Assembly: GCF_000725805.1 (NCBI RefSeq) | Contig: NZ_JOFT01000014.1 | Span: forward strand, 319,850-383,849 | Direction: 5' to 3' | Origin: Streptomyces xanthophaeus | Lineage (GTDB): Bacteria; Actinomycetota; Actinomycetes; Streptomycetales; Streptomycetaceae | Length of the DNA: 64,000 bases | The notes under the pieces: generated by a model | Database searches by the model: none | Seen by the model: only the letters and a program-made list of their open reading frames with translations | Told to the model about the DNA's origin: nothing | Translations under genes and position numbers: made by a program | Part shown: one piece after another, positions 54,696 to 63,680 of the stretch | Layout: each line of letters begins with the position of its first letter | How positions within the stretch are numbered: position 1 is the first letter of the stretch

Positions 54696-56723
54696 TCAGC
54701 GGCAGCTGATCACGGCGTCCGCCCAGCTCGCCAGCGTCGGCAGGCTGCCCTGTCCGGCCCGCTCCACCACCAGCCGCAGGCTGGAGCGCCCGGACAGCGG
54801 GACCTGCACCGCCACGGCCGGGTCCCGGTACCCGAGGGCCCCGGACTGCCACAGGCGCTCCCCGTCCGCGTAGACGGAGAACCGCACGGTGCCGTCGGTC
54901 AGCAGCGACAGCCCGTCCACCCCGGCCCGCGCGGAGAAGGAGGTGCACTGCCGGTTCAGGGTGATCTCCACCGAGGAACGGGAGTTCACGGTGATGCCCT
55001 GCTCGAACCGCCGGTCCCCGACCTCCAGCCCCCAGCGCTGCCACACCCAGCTGCTGCGCCACGTCTGCACTTCGGGGCCGCTGTGGTTCCCGTAGACCGA
55101 ATGTCCGAGCCGGGCCAGCTGGAAGCCCTCCGGCGGCCTGGGCGGACTCGGCTTCGGCGAGGGCCCGGCCGGGGACGGCGTCGGCGAGGGCTTCTCTCGG
55201 CTCGGCGACGGCGAGGGGGAGGGCGACGCCGAGGGTGAGGAGGACGGCGGGGGAGCGGCGGACGCGGGCTTCGAGGGCGTCGGGGACGTCTTGCGCGGCG
55301 GTGCTACGGAGCCCTGCGCGGGCAGCGGTTCCTCCCCGGGCGGACTCGGCTCGGGCGCAGGCGGGGCGGGTTCCACGGGCACCACGGGCGCCGCCGCACT
55401 GGGCGCGGGCTTCGCCTGGGCCTGTGGCTCGGGATCGTCCCCGGCCAGGGCGAACACCACCCCGGCCGCTGCGGCCACGGCGATGCCGGCGGCGATGGCG
55501 GCCTTGGCGGGCAGCCCGAGCCCCTCGGAGACCACGGCTCCGCCGGCCCCCGACCCGGCCCCGCCCGCCCCACCGGCGGCCCCGGCCCCCGAGGCGCCAC
55601 CGGCGGCCCCGGCTCCGGCGGTTCCACCGGCGACCCCGGCCCCGGCTCCCGCGGTCGACCCGCCGGCTGCGGCCGCGGCCGCCCCGGCACCGCCCGCGGC
55701 GACGGCACCGCCGGCCACCACCCCGGCCGCCTTGGCCGCGTACCCTGCGGCGAACCACCCGATGACGGCGACCGGAAGCAGCGCGGGAATCCCCGCGTTC
55801 ACGTCCTTGAGCTCGCCGGCGGCCAGCCGGCACTTCACGCACTCCTCCAGGTGCTTGCGCAGCCCCCGCTCCGCCCGCATCCGCAGCCCGCCCCGCGCAT
55901 AGGCGCCGAGCCGGTCCGCGTACCGGGCACAGTCCCCGCCCTCGCTGAGCGCGGAACTCACATGGGCCTGGAGATACGCCTGCTTGAGCCCTTCCCGCGC
56001 CCGACTGGCCAGGACCGCAGTTGCGTTGGCGCTCAGCCCGAAGAGCGGGGCGATCGCACTGGGCGAGGCCTCCTCGACGGTGGTGTGCCACAGCACGGCC
56101 TGCCACCGCTCGGGCAGGCTCCGGAACGCCTGCATGGCCAGCGACTGCTCGGCCTCGCGCATCGCCCGGACGTCCGCGCCCAGTTCGAGGGTGTCGTCCC
56201 CCGACAGTCCGGAGATGCCCGCGCCGCTGTCCGCGCCCGTGGCCGCCTGCTCCGCGAAGACCGCGAAGTCCTCGACGAGATGCTCCCGCTTGGCGGTCTT
56301 CGCCCAGGCCGCCGCGACCCTTCGTACCGTGGTCAGCAGGTAGGCCCGCACCGACTGGTCCGGACCGGCCCCGCCGCGTACGGCCTGGAGGGTCCGTGCG
56401 AAGACTTCCGCGGTGAGGTCGTCGGCCGTGTGCCCGTCCCGGCAGCAGGTCCGCGCGTAGCGTCGTACGGAATCGGCATGGCGACGGAACAGTTCCTCGT
56501 ACGCGCCGTCGTCACCACCGCGCATCCGGGCGATCAAGTCCGCATCGGAGGGCGGCACATCGCCGCCGGTGCCCGCGAGGGGCCCGGAGCCGGAAGGTGC
56601 CGAGGAGCGGGCGTGCCGCCCACCGGGCTCGCGCTGCGCCGGGACCTGCCGGGCGGGCAGGCTGCCCGCCTCGACCTCGCCGCCGGCGCCACCGAATGAC
56701 TCGTCCCGCCCGTCAACGCCCAT
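54696..56723 (-). CDS. ECF sigma factor fused to zinc finger, anchor and sugar-binding-type domain
   Basis: 675 residues. Order: sigma region 2 (SDADLIARMRGGDDGAYEEL, then DDLTAEVFARTLQAVRGG), region 4 (LPERWQAVLWHTTVEEASPS), and an anti-sigma-like zinc finger with HLEECVKC. A hydrophobic Ala/Gly stretch follows (about 310-440, with at least two possible membrane helices). A Pro/Ser linker (about 460-530) leads to an NPCBM-like domain at the C-terminus (ARLGHSVYGNHSGPEVQTWR, then GITVNSRSSVEITLNRQCTS). It resembles the actinobacterial ECF53-type sigma factors with carbohydrate-binding extensions. ATG 56723 is chosen; GTG 56747 is possible. Confidence 0.87.
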   Translation of the reverse strand: MGVDGRDESFGGAGGEVEAGSLPARQVPAQREPGGRHARSSAPSGSGPLAGTGGDVPPSDADLIARMRGGDDGAYEELFRRHADSVRRYARTCCRDGHTADDLTAEVFARTLQAVRGGAGPDQSVRAYLLTTVRRVAAAWAKTAKREHLVEDFAVFAEQAATGADSGAGISGLSGDDTLELGADVRAMREAEQSLAMQAFRSLPERWQAVLWHTTVEEASPSAIAPLFGLSANATAVLASRAREGLKQAYLQAHVSSALSEGGDCARYADRLGAYARGGLRMRAERGLRKHLEECVKCRLAAGELKDVNAGIPALLPVAVIGWFAAGYAAKAAGVVAGGAVAAGGAGAAAAAAGGSTAGAGAGVAGGTAGAGAAGGASGAGAAGGAGGAGSGAGGAVVSEGLGLPAKAAIAAGIAVAAAAGVVFALAGDDPEPQAQAKPAPSAAAPVVPVEPAPPAPEPSPPGEEPLPAQGSVAPPRKTSPTPSKPASAAPPPSSSPSASPSPSPSPSREKPSPTPSPAGPSPKPSPPRPPEGFQLARLGHSVYGNHSGPEVQTWRSSWVWQRWGLEVGDRRFEQGITVNSRSSVEITLNRQCTSFSARAGVDGLSLLTDGTVRFSVYADGERLWQSGALGYRDPAVAVQVPLSGRSSLRLVVERAGQGSLPTLASWADAVISCR

Positions 56724-57071
56724 CGCGGAAGCCCCCGCACGACACACTCAACCGGTACACCGATCCAGCGTGTCACACAGCGGGCGCATGCCGAGGCGCT
56801 CTCTCCACCATCCACTCATCCGGGCAGCTTTCGACTGCGCGGCGGCAACACCGCACCGTCCCTCACCCGTTCGAGAAACCGGACCCCGGGCGACCGGCCC
56901 TTCGAGAAGCCGACCGCCCGAGAGCCCAGCGGTTCAGGCACGCAGCCCAGGGACACGTCAGACGTCAGACGTCCTCACACCCGACCGCCCCCACACCTGA
57001 GCGTCCCCACACCCGGCCTTTCGGCCCTCCGGCCCGTGAAGGCACTCCACACGGACCGGAAGGGCCTCCCG
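56724..57071. other. Intergenic region upstream of the ECF fusion gene
   Basis: About 350 nt. It contains the presumed sigma-gene promoter (minus strand, near 56750-56800), a short near-direct repeat TTCGAGAAACCGGACC / TTCGAGAAGCCGACCG (about 56871 and 56900) and the tandem CAGACGT-CAGACGT (about 56960). No gene supported. Confidence 0.45.
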
Positions 57072-57845
57072 TCACGCGGTCCTGGAGCGCAGCCCTTCGA
57101 GCAGGATGTCGAGCAGCCGGGTCGAGGCCGCCGCCTGCTGGGCAGGGTCCGGCAGCGCGGGCGCTGCCGTCGCTATCACCAGCAGCACATCGGCCACCGT
57201 GACGTCGGCGCGCAGTTCACCCGCCTCCCGGGCACGGTCGACGAGCCGGCCGACGACCTCGAGCAGCGCACCCGCCCCGGAGTCCTCCGAAGGCTCGTCC
57301 TCCAGCGGAGCCCGCGTACCCACGACCCGCAGCTCGGGAGCCCCGGCCGCAACGGCCTGGCGCTGGTGCGGGACCCGCACCTCCCCGGCCTCCTCGGCAC
57401 CGTCCTCGCTCGCCGAGCCGACCCGGAGCACCTGGGGCGGCAGCAGCCGTCCGGCCCCCGAGGCGACGGAGGTGCGCAGGAAGCACGAGAGCGCCTCCCA
57501 GGGCTCCTCCTCCTGGCCGAGCGCGGTCCTGGCCTGCTCGGTCAGTCGGGCGGTCTCCTCTTCCGCTATCCGCCTGACCAGTACGTCCTTGCTCGGGAAG
57601 CGGCGGTAGACGGTGCCGACACCGACGCGTGCGCGGCGTGCCACGTCCTCCATGGGCGCCCCGTAGCCCAGCTCTCCGAATACCTCACGTGCAGCTCGCA
57701 GTACGTGCTCGAGATTGCGCTGGGCATCGACGCGCAGCGGAGTGGAGCGACCCACCCCGTGCGTCGTGGCGCCGCCCGCGACCACACGACCGTTGCTCTC
57801 GACCGAGAGTGCGGTCGCAGAACCATGGAAATCGGAAATGTTCAT
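57072..57845 (-). CDS. TetR-family transcriptional regulator
   Basis: 257 residues, with an unusual N-terminal extension of about 40 residues before the HTH. DNA-binding domain: HVLRAAREVFGELGYGAPME and ARVGVGTVYRRFPSKDVLVR. The C-terminal ligand domain is of the type with a conserved helical core (VADVLLVIATAAPALPDPAQ). Start ATG 57845 lies 22 nt from a perfect 18-bp dyad, a likely operator. It is divergent from the NDH-2 gene, which it may repress. Ligand unknown. Confidence 0.92.
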   Translation of the reverse strand: MNISDFHGSATALSVESNGRVVAGGATTHGVGRSTPLRVDAQRNLEHVLRAAREVFGELGYGAPMEDVARRARVGVGTVYRRFPSKDVLVRRIAEEETARLTEQARTALGQEEEPWEALSCFLRTSVASGAGRLLPPQVLRVGSASEDGAEEAGEVRVPHQRQAVAAGAPELRVVGTRAPLEDEPSEDSGAGALLEVVGRLVDRAREAGELRADVTVADVLLVIATAAPALPDPAQQAAASTRLLDILLEGLRSRTA

Positions 57846-57866
57846 ATGTTTCCCCCGGTAATCATT

Positions 57867-57884
57867 TGTCTCCCCCCGGAGACA
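57867..57884. promoter_or_regulatory. Candidate TetR operator
   Basis: Perfect dyad TGTCTCCCCCCGGAGACA (7-bp arms, 4-nt centre) in the tetR-ndh intergenic region. A weaker TTGA-N7-TCAA dyad lies at 57960-57974. Confidence 0.55.
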
Positions 57885-58190
57885 CTCCCCGCCTTCGTAT
57901 CGAGGGGGGCCACGGTCATGTGGGCCCTGGTCCTACTCCTCGACGAGTTACGAACATAGTTGAGCCAGAGTCAATTCAGAAGAGGCAGCCCCGGACGGAC
58001 CACCGCCCGATCGGAGCATTCACCCTCACTTTTCCGTCCAATGCTCGCGGAATCACCTCCTCCGTACCGCCTGACCTGCGGATTTCGACTCCGCCTCAAG
58101 CCCCGCGACAGCCCCGTCCCAGCACCATCTCCGGTCACACAATTTGTCGGGCCTGTGGACAAACTCCCAGCCACGTTGCGTCATGGGGTG

Positions 58191-59618
58191 GTGAAGGCTG
58201 CTAACCCCCGGGGCACGGCCCCCGGCACCCCGCCCCGGACGCGCATCCTCATCGTCGGCGGCGGCTACGTCGGCATGTACACGGCCATCCGGCTCCAGCG
58301 GAAGCTCAGAGCCGACGAGGCAGAGGTCACGGTGCTCACCCCCGAGCCCTACATGACCTACCAGCCCTTCCTCCCGGAAGCGGCCGCCGGCTCGATCTCC
58401 CCGCGCCACGTCGTGGTCCCGCTGCGCCGCGTCCTCAAGGGCTGCCGCATCGTCATCGGCCAGGCCCACCACATCGACCACGCCAAACGGACGGTCACCC
58501 TCACCACCCTCGCCTCCGAGGACGAGGGCGCCGGCCCGGTCGAGCTCGCCTACGACGAACTCGTCCTCGCGCCCGGCTCCGTCTCGCGCACCCTCCCCGT
58601 CCCGGGACTCGCCGACTACGCCATCGGATTCAAGACCGTGGAAGAGGCCATCGGCCTGCGCAACCACGTCATCGAGCAGATGGACATCGCCTCCTCCACC
58701 CGCGATCCGGGCCTCCGTGACGCCGCCCTGACCTTCGTCTTCGTGGGCGGCGGGTACGCAGGCGTCGAAGCCCTCGCCGAACTCGAGGACATGGCCCGCT
58801 ACGCGGCGCGGTATTACCACAACATCAAGCCCGAGGACATGAAGTGGGTGCTGGTCGAGGCCAGCGACCGGATCCTCCCCGAGGTCGGCCCCGAGATGGG
58901 CGTCTACACGGTCCGCGAACTGCGCCGCCGCAACATCGACGTCCGCCTGGAGACCCGCCTCGACTCCTGCGAGAACCGGGTGGCCGTGCTCAGCGACGGC
59001 GCCCGCTTCCCCACCCGCACCGTCGTGTGGACCGCCGGCGTCAAACCGCACCCGGTCCTGGCCGCCTCCGACCTCCCCAGGAACGAACGCGGACGCCTCG
59101 CCTGCACCGCCTTCCTCACCGTGGAGGGCGTCGAGCACGCCTTCGCGGCCGGCGACGCGGCGGCCGTCCCCGACATCACCGCCGCCGAAGGCACCACGGG
59201 CCCCGGCCTCGAATGCGCCCCCAACGCCCAGCACGCCGTCCGCCAGGCCAAGGTCCTCGCCGACAACCTCATCGCCTCCCTCCGCGGCGAGGTGCTCACG
59301 GAGTACGCCCACAAGTACGTGGGCTCCGTCGCCTCCCTCGGCCTGCACAAGGGCGTCGCGCACATCTACGGCCGCAAGATCAAGGGCTACCCGGCCTGGT
59401 TCATGCACCGCGCATACCACCTCAGCCGGATCCCCACCTTCAACCGCAAGATGCGCGTCCTCGCCGAATGGACCCTCTCCGGCCTCTTCAAGCGTGAGAT
59501 CGTCTCCCTGGGCTCCCTCGAACACCCCAGGGCAGAGTTCGAACTGGCCGCAGGCGGCGGCCACAAGGCCCACCCACCCCACCCCGCCCCCGACCCCCCG
59601 AAGGACAGCCAGGGCTGA
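58191..59618 (+). CDS. ndh: Type II NADH dehydrogenase
   Basis: 475 residues. FAD-binding ILIVGGGYVGMYTAIRLQRK, NADH-binding FVFVGGGYAGVEALAELEDM, and the C-terminal FAD motif FAAGDAAAVPD. It moves electrons from NADH to menaquinone without pumping protons. The start is uncertain: GTG 58188 and GTG 58191 are adjacent, and the frame stays open to about 57960, but the upstream part is not protein-like. The 345-nt upstream region holds the TetR-type dyad and an inverted pair TTTGTC / GACAAA (58143-58163), which covers the start region. Confidence 0.92.
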   Translation: MKAANPRGTAPGTPPRTRILIVGGGYVGMYTAIRLQRKLRADEAEVTVLTPEPYMTYQPFLPEAAAGSISPRHVVVPLRRVLKGCRIVIGQAHHIDHAKRTVTLTTLASEDEGAGPVELAYDELVLAPGSVSRTLPVPGLADYAIGFKTVEEAIGLRNHVIEQMDIASSTRDPGLRDAALTFVFVGGGYAGVEALAELEDMARYAARYYHNIKPEDMKWVLVEASDRILPEVGPEMGVYTVRELRRRNIDVRLETRLDSCENRVAVLSDGARFPTRTVVWTAGVKPHPVLAASDLPRNERGRLACTAFLTVEGVEHAFAAGDAAAVPDITAAEGTTGPGLECAPNAQHAVRQAKVLADNLIASLRGEVLTEYAHKYVGSVASLGLHKGVAHIYGRKIKGYPAWFMHRAYHLSRIPTFNRKMRVLAEWTLSGLFKREIVSLGSLEHPRAEFELAAGGGHKAHPPHPAPDPPKDSQG

Positions 59619-59748
59619 TTTGTCAGTGCGGTCGGCCACACTGGACGTGTGACCATAGGTGGGCTCACACCTGCACAGAGTGACATCGTCCAGTGACCGA
59701 CCACGAGCGACACAGCGACCACTTGCGACACCACGAGGCTTGAACGCA

Positions 59749-61587
59749 GTGAACTTCACGCGCTGGAGCGCCCGGTTTCCCGGAACGCAGCGCCGCGCAG
59801 CCGCCCGGACCGAACACGCCGCAGCCCAGGCCAAGCGGGGCGAAGGCTCCGTCCCGGCAGCCCGCGGCGGCCGAGCCGACCCCGGAACCGAGCGGGCCGA
59901 GGACGGCTGCCCCGCCGACCCCACGGTCTCCGGCACCGGGTCCGCGTCCGGGAGCGGGAGCGGGAGCGGATCCGGCAGCGGCAGCGGAACCACCGCCGCG
60001 ACCGGCACCGGAAGCTCCCGGGCCGCGCGGCCGGAAGACCCGGCCGCGGTGCCCTCCCTCGACGAGCTCCCCGTACGGGAGGTCCTCGACCGGCTCCCGG
60101 CCCTGGTCGCCCTCGTCCACGGCCCCGAGCACCGCGTCGCCTACGTGAACGACGCCTACACCGCAGGCTTCGGCACCCGCACCACCGGCGCCCCCGCCCA
60201 CGAGGCGCTCCCCGAGCTCGGCGAACTCGGCCTCCTCCCCCTCCTCGACCAGGTCCAGCGCAGCGGCAAGCCCCGTACCGCCAAGAACCGCAGCGCTCCC
60301 GGCGGCACCAGCTCCTACACCGTCACCTGCACCCCGGTCGAGTTCCCCAAGACCGACACCGGGGGCACCCCCGACCCGCACCCCACCGGCGTCCTGGTCC
60401 ACCTCGCCGACGTCACCGACCACGCCGAGGCCGCCGAACGCCTCCGGGCCAGCGAACGCCGCCAGCGCGAGGCCGCCGTCACCCTCCAGCGCTCCCTCCT
60501 CCCCCAGGAGCTCGAACAGCCCGACGACCTCCGCGTCGCCGCCACCTACCAGCCCGGCGGCACCGAGGCCGCCGTCGGAGGCGACTGGTACGACGTCATC
60601 ACCCTCGGCGCCGGCCGCACCGCGCTCGTCATCGGTGACGTCATGGGCCGCGGGGTCCGCGCCGCCGCCGTCATGGGCCAGCTGCGCACCGCCGTCCGCG
60701 CGTACGCCCGCCTCGACCTGCCCCCGCACGAGGTGCTCCAGCTGCTCGACGGGCTCGCCGCCGAGATCGACGCCAGCCAGATCGCCACCTGCGTCTACGC
60801 CGTCCACGACCCCAACGAGGGCCTGCTCGCCTACGCCTCCGCCGGCCACCTCCCCATCCTGGTCCGGGACGAGGACGGCACCGTCCGCCGCGCCGCCGAC
60901 CCCACCGGCCCGCCGCTCGGCACCGGCGGCTGGCTGCACACCTCCGGCACCATCGCGCTCGGCCCCGGCTCGACCGCCGTCCTCTACACCGACGGCCTGG
61001 TCGAACGCCGCGGCGAGGACATCGACGAGGGCGTCGCCGCCCTCGAACGCGCGCTGTCCTGCGCGCAGGGCACCCCGGCGGTCATCTGCGACCGCCTGAT
61101 GCGCGCCCTCGGCGTGGACGCCGACCACGACGACGACGTCGCCGTGATGGTCCTCCAGCAGCCGGCCCGCACCGGGCAGGACGCGGAGCTGTTCCACAAC
61201 GCCGCCCTGGAACTCCTCGGCGGCATCGAGGCGGCCCCGCGCGCCCGCGCCTTCGCCCAGGGAGTCCTCGCCTCCTGGCGCTTCCCGGTCGAGCTGTGCG
61301 ACCTCGGCGTGCTGGCCGCGAGCGAACTCGTCGCGAACTCCCTCCAGCACGGCACCCCGCCGATGCGGCTGCGCCTGCGCCGCACCGACCGCCGCCTGAT
61401 CATCGAGGTCACCGACGGCGACGACCACCTTCCGCGCCGCCGCCGCGCCGAACCTGCCGACGAGACCGGCCGGGGCATCTCGATCGTCGCCACCATCGCC
61501 TCCTCCTGGGGCACGCGCCGCACCCCGGGCGGCGGCAAGGCCGTCTGGTGCGAGTTCGCCCTGCCGGACAAACAGCCGGAGAAGTAG
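59749..61587 (+). CDS. PAS - PP2C phosphatase - anti-sigma kinase-type ATPase protein
   Basis: 612 residues. A low-complexity Gly/Ser/Ala start is followed by a PAS-like domain (about 115-225; LVALVHGPEHRVAYVNDAYT), then a SpoIIE-type PP2C domain (about 245-465; TYQPGGTEAAVGGDWYDVIT, IGDVMGRGVRAAAVM, AGHLPILV, YTDGLVERRGEDID, DADHDDDVAVMVL). It ends with an RsbW-like HATPase (about 480-610; LAASELVANSLQHGTPPMRL, DETGRGISIVATIASSWG). It thus joins phosphatase and kinase modules acting on anti-sigma partners. GTG 59749 has GAGG upstream. Confidence 0.9.
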   Translation: MNFTRWSARFPGTQRRAAARTEHAAAQAKRGEGSVPAARGGRADPGTERAEDGCPADPTVSGTGSASGSGSGSGSGSGSGTTAATGTGSSRAARPEDPAAVPSLDELPVREVLDRLPALVALVHGPEHRVAYVNDAYTAGFGTRTTGAPAHEALPELGELGLLPLLDQVQRSGKPRTAKNRSAPGGTSSYTVTCTPVEFPKTDTGGTPDPHPTGVLVHLADVTDHAEAAERLRASERRQREAAVTLQRSLLPQELEQPDDLRVAATYQPGGTEAAVGGDWYDVITLGAGRTALVIGDVMGRGVRAAAVMGQLRTAVRAYARLDLPPHEVLQLLDGLAAEIDASQIATCVYAVHDPNEGLLAYASAGHLPILVRDEDGTVRRAADPTGPPLGTGGWLHTSGTIALGPGSTAVLYTDGLVERRGEDIDEGVAALERALSCAQGTPAVICDRLMRALGVDADHDDDVAVMVLQQPARTGQDAELFHNAALELLGGIEAAPRARAFAQGVLASWRFPVELCDLGVLAASELVANSLQHGTPPMRLRLRRTDRRLIIEVTDGDDHLPRRRRAEPADETGRGISIVATIASSWGTRRTPGGGKAVWCEFALPDKQPEK

Positions 61588-61622
61588 CAGGACGCTCAGA
61601 CACAGCCGTCCGGACGTCCGGA

Positions 61623-61666
61623 CATGCGGAAGGCCCCGGTCCAAAAGGACCGGGGCCTTCCGCATG
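61623..61666. terminator. Bidirectional terminator
   Basis: CATGCGGAAGGCCCCGGTCC / GGACCGGGGCCTTCCGCATG with an AAAA loop; perfect 20-bp stem between convergent genes. Confidence 0.92.
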
Positions 61667-61681
61667 CCTGCGGTACGAGCC

Positions 61682-62983
61682 TCACACGTGCGCGGGCTCC
61701 GCGACCGCCGCCTTGGCCGCGACAGCCGGACCGCCCTGGGCCACGACCCGGGACAGCGACGGGTTGTCCTGCTCCGGGCTCAGCTGCTTGCCGAGCCGCA
61801 GAGCCAGCCAGGCGATGCCGAGGGAGACCACGACGAAGATCCCGATGTAGAGCATCGGAACGCCCGCACCCAGCGGCACGCCGAGCGGCCCCAGCGCCAG
61901 CGCCATCTGCTTGACCAGCGCGAAAGCGGAGTTGTACTGGCCCACCGAGCCCTCGGGAGCCAGATCGGCCACCAGCGGCGCCAGCGTCGGAGACAGCATG
62001 GCCTCGCCGATGCCGAACAGTGCGTACGTGGTGACGAACGCTGCGGCGGCCATCGTCGCGCTGCCGTGCCCCAGCCCCGAGAACCCGGCGATGACCCAGG
62101 CCACGGTCCAGATCAGCCCGACCAGCGCGATCACCCGGGAGCGACGGCGCTTCTCGACGAGCCGCAGCACCACGAACTGCGCGACGACGATCGCACCGGT
62201 GTTGGCGGCCAGCGCGAAGCCCAGCGTGGACGGGGAGATCCCGGCGGCCTCGGTGCCGAAGGCGGCGAGCCCCGACTCGAACTGCCCGTAGCAGGCGAAG
62301 AAGATCACGAAGCCGAGGACCAGCAGCTTGACCATGGCCTGGTGCTGGAGCAGCCGCTTCCAGCCGCCGCCCGCCTGCGCGGAGCCCTTGGGCACGGCGT
62401 CCTTGATGACCGGCGCGTGCGGCATCCGCACGGTGAGGATGACCCCCGCCAGCACCAGGAACATCACGGCCTCGATGCTGAACAGCAGGGTGAAGCTGCC
62501 CGGCCGGGTCTCGTCGACGATCTGGCCGCCGATGAGGCCGCCGATGCCCAGGCCCAGGTTCTGCATGAAGAACTGGAGGGCGAAGGCACGGGTCCGGGTG
62601 GACGGCGTGGAGCACCACACGATCATCGTGGCGAGCGCCGGCTGCATGACGGCCTGCCCGGCGCCGAGCGCCAGGGCGGACAGCAGGATCGGCACGACAC
62701 CGCTGGAGAGCCCGAGGGAAAGCGCACCCACCGAGGCGGCGACGGCCGCGCCGATGACCACGGGGACCGGACCGCGTCGGTCGATCACCCGTCCGGTGAG
62801 GGGCAGCGCGACAAGAGCGCCCAGGGCGAAGGCCACGAATGCACTCGTGGCGGCCATGGAACCCAGACCTCGCACCTGCGCCACATAGATGTAGAGGAAC
62901 GGAACCGTGAAACCGATGCCGAACGCGGTCAGCGCGTTCCCGGCCTGGATCCGCCGCATCGCAGCGCCCATCACCTTGGTCAC
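61682..62983 (-). CDS. MFS transporter, drug-efflux type
   Basis: 433 residues, twelve membrane helices. The MFS loop signature LPLTGRVIDRRGPVPVVIGA lies between helices 2 and 3. The N-terminus MRRIQAGNALTAFGIGFTVP opens helix 1. Likely an exporter of small molecules or drugs; the substrate is not predictable. Start GTG 62983 with AGGTGAGAA upstream on the minus strand. It is divergent from a marR gene with dyads between, a common repressor-efflux pairing. Confidence 0.9.
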   Translation of the reverse strand: MTKVMGAAMRRIQAGNALTAFGIGFTVPFLYIYVAQVRGLGSMAATSAFVAFALGALVALPLTGRVIDRRGPVPVVIGAAVAASVGALSLGLSSGVVPILLSALALGAGQAVMQPALATMIVWCSTPSTRTRAFALQFFMQNLGLGIGGLIGGQIVDETRPGSFTLLFSIEAVMFLVLAGVILTVRMPHAPVIKDAVPKGSAQAGGGWKRLLQHQAMVKLLVLGFVIFFACYGQFESGLAAFGTEAAGISPSTLGFALAANTGAIVVAQFVVLRLVEKRRRSRVIALVGLIWTVAWVIAGFSGLGHGSATMAAAAFVTTYALFGIGEAMLSPTLAPLVADLAPEGSVGQYNSAFALVKQMALALGPLGVPLGAGVPMLYIGIFVVVSLGIAWLALRLGKQLSPEQDNPSLSRVVAQGGPAVAAKAAVAEPAHV

Positions 62984-63010
62984 TTCTCACCTGCCTTTGA
63001 GAGCCGAAGA

Positions 63011-63023
63011 CTGAAGACTTCAG
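63011..63023. promoter_or_regulatory. Candidate MarR operator
   Basis: Perfect dyad CTGAAG-A-CTTCAG near the MFS start. A second overlapping set lies at 63038-63072: TTCGAT with ATCGAA, and TTAACTC with GAGTTAG. Confidence 0.5.
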
Positions 63024-63069
63024 AACTTCACACCTAAACTTCGATCCTTAACTCTACACATCGAAGGAG

Positions 63070-63098
63070 TTAGATGCCAATGGGTCTCGTGCCATACT
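63070..63098 (+). promoter_or_regulatory. marR promoter, probably leaderless transcript
   Basis: TTAGAT (63070-63075), a 17-nt spacer, CATACT (63093-63098), then 7 nt to ATG 63106 and no ribosome-binding site. The upstream half overlaps the second dyad, fitting autorepression. Confidence 0.55.
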
Positions 63099-63105
63099 TC
63101 GACGC

Positions 63106-63642
63106 ATGGGTGACACCCCCGACGGCACTACGCCCGTCCACGAGCCGAGCCTCGATGAGCAGATCGCCGTCTACCAGCGCGAGTTCCAGGACCTCGACCC
63201 CCAGGTCGAGAAGGTGGTCTCGGCGCTGAGCCGGCTGAACCGCCGCATGAACGTCGCGTACGGACGCCAGACCGCGGCCCTGGGCATCAGCAACGCGGAG
63301 TGGGAGGTCCTCAAGGCCCTCGTCCTCTCCGGCGCTCCGTACCGGATGGGCCCGAGCGAGCTCGCGAAGCAGCTGGGCCTCACGCCGGCGGCGATGACCC
63401 ACCGGATCGACCGCATGACCGCGGAGGGCCTGGTCACCCGCGAGCGGGACGAGAACAACCGGGTGCGGGTGATCGTGGAGCTCACCGATGAGGGCCGCAG
63501 CAAGTGGCTCGACGCGATGCGCGCCGCAACGGTCTTCGAGGAGGACCTGCTCCAGGACCTCTCCACTGCGGAGCGGGGGGTGCTCGGCGACATGCTCGCC
63601 CGCCTCCTGGAGCGCGTGGAAGACCTCCAATCGCCGAGCTGA
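63106..63642 (+). CDS. MarR-family transcriptional regulator
   Basis: 178 residues. Winged helix: ALGISNAEWEVLKALVLSGA, MGPSELAKQLGLTPAAMTHR, and wing RDENNRVRVIVELTDEGRSK. The N-terminal roughly 35 residues are an acidic extension. Start ATG 63106, leaderless by promoter position. It probably represses itself and the divergent MFS gene. Confidence 0.93.
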   Translation: MGDTPDGTTPVHEPSLDEQIAVYQREFQDLDPQVEKVVSALSRLNRRMNVAYGRQTAALGISNAEWEVLKALVLSGAPYRMGPSELAKQLGLTPAAMTHRIDRMTAEGLVTRERDENNRVRVIVELTDEGRSKWLDAMRAATVFEEDLLQDLSTAERGVLGDMLARLLERVEDLQSPS

Positions 63643-63651
63643 CCCGCGGGT

Positions 63652-63680
63652 TTGACACGGACGCCGCGGGTCCGTAAGGT
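63652..63680 (+). promoter_or_regulatory. rRNA operon promoter P1
   Basis: TTGACA (63652-63657), a 17-nt spacer, TAAGGT (63675-63680): a near-consensus housekeeping promoter, the first in the leader of an rRNA operon. Confidence 0.75.

Noticed and set aside
57960..58190. Longer N-terminus for NDH-2
   Set aside because: The frame is open, but the residues are Pro/Arg/Ser-rich, carry no signal and would cover the regulatory region; the FAD motif fits the start at 58188-58191.
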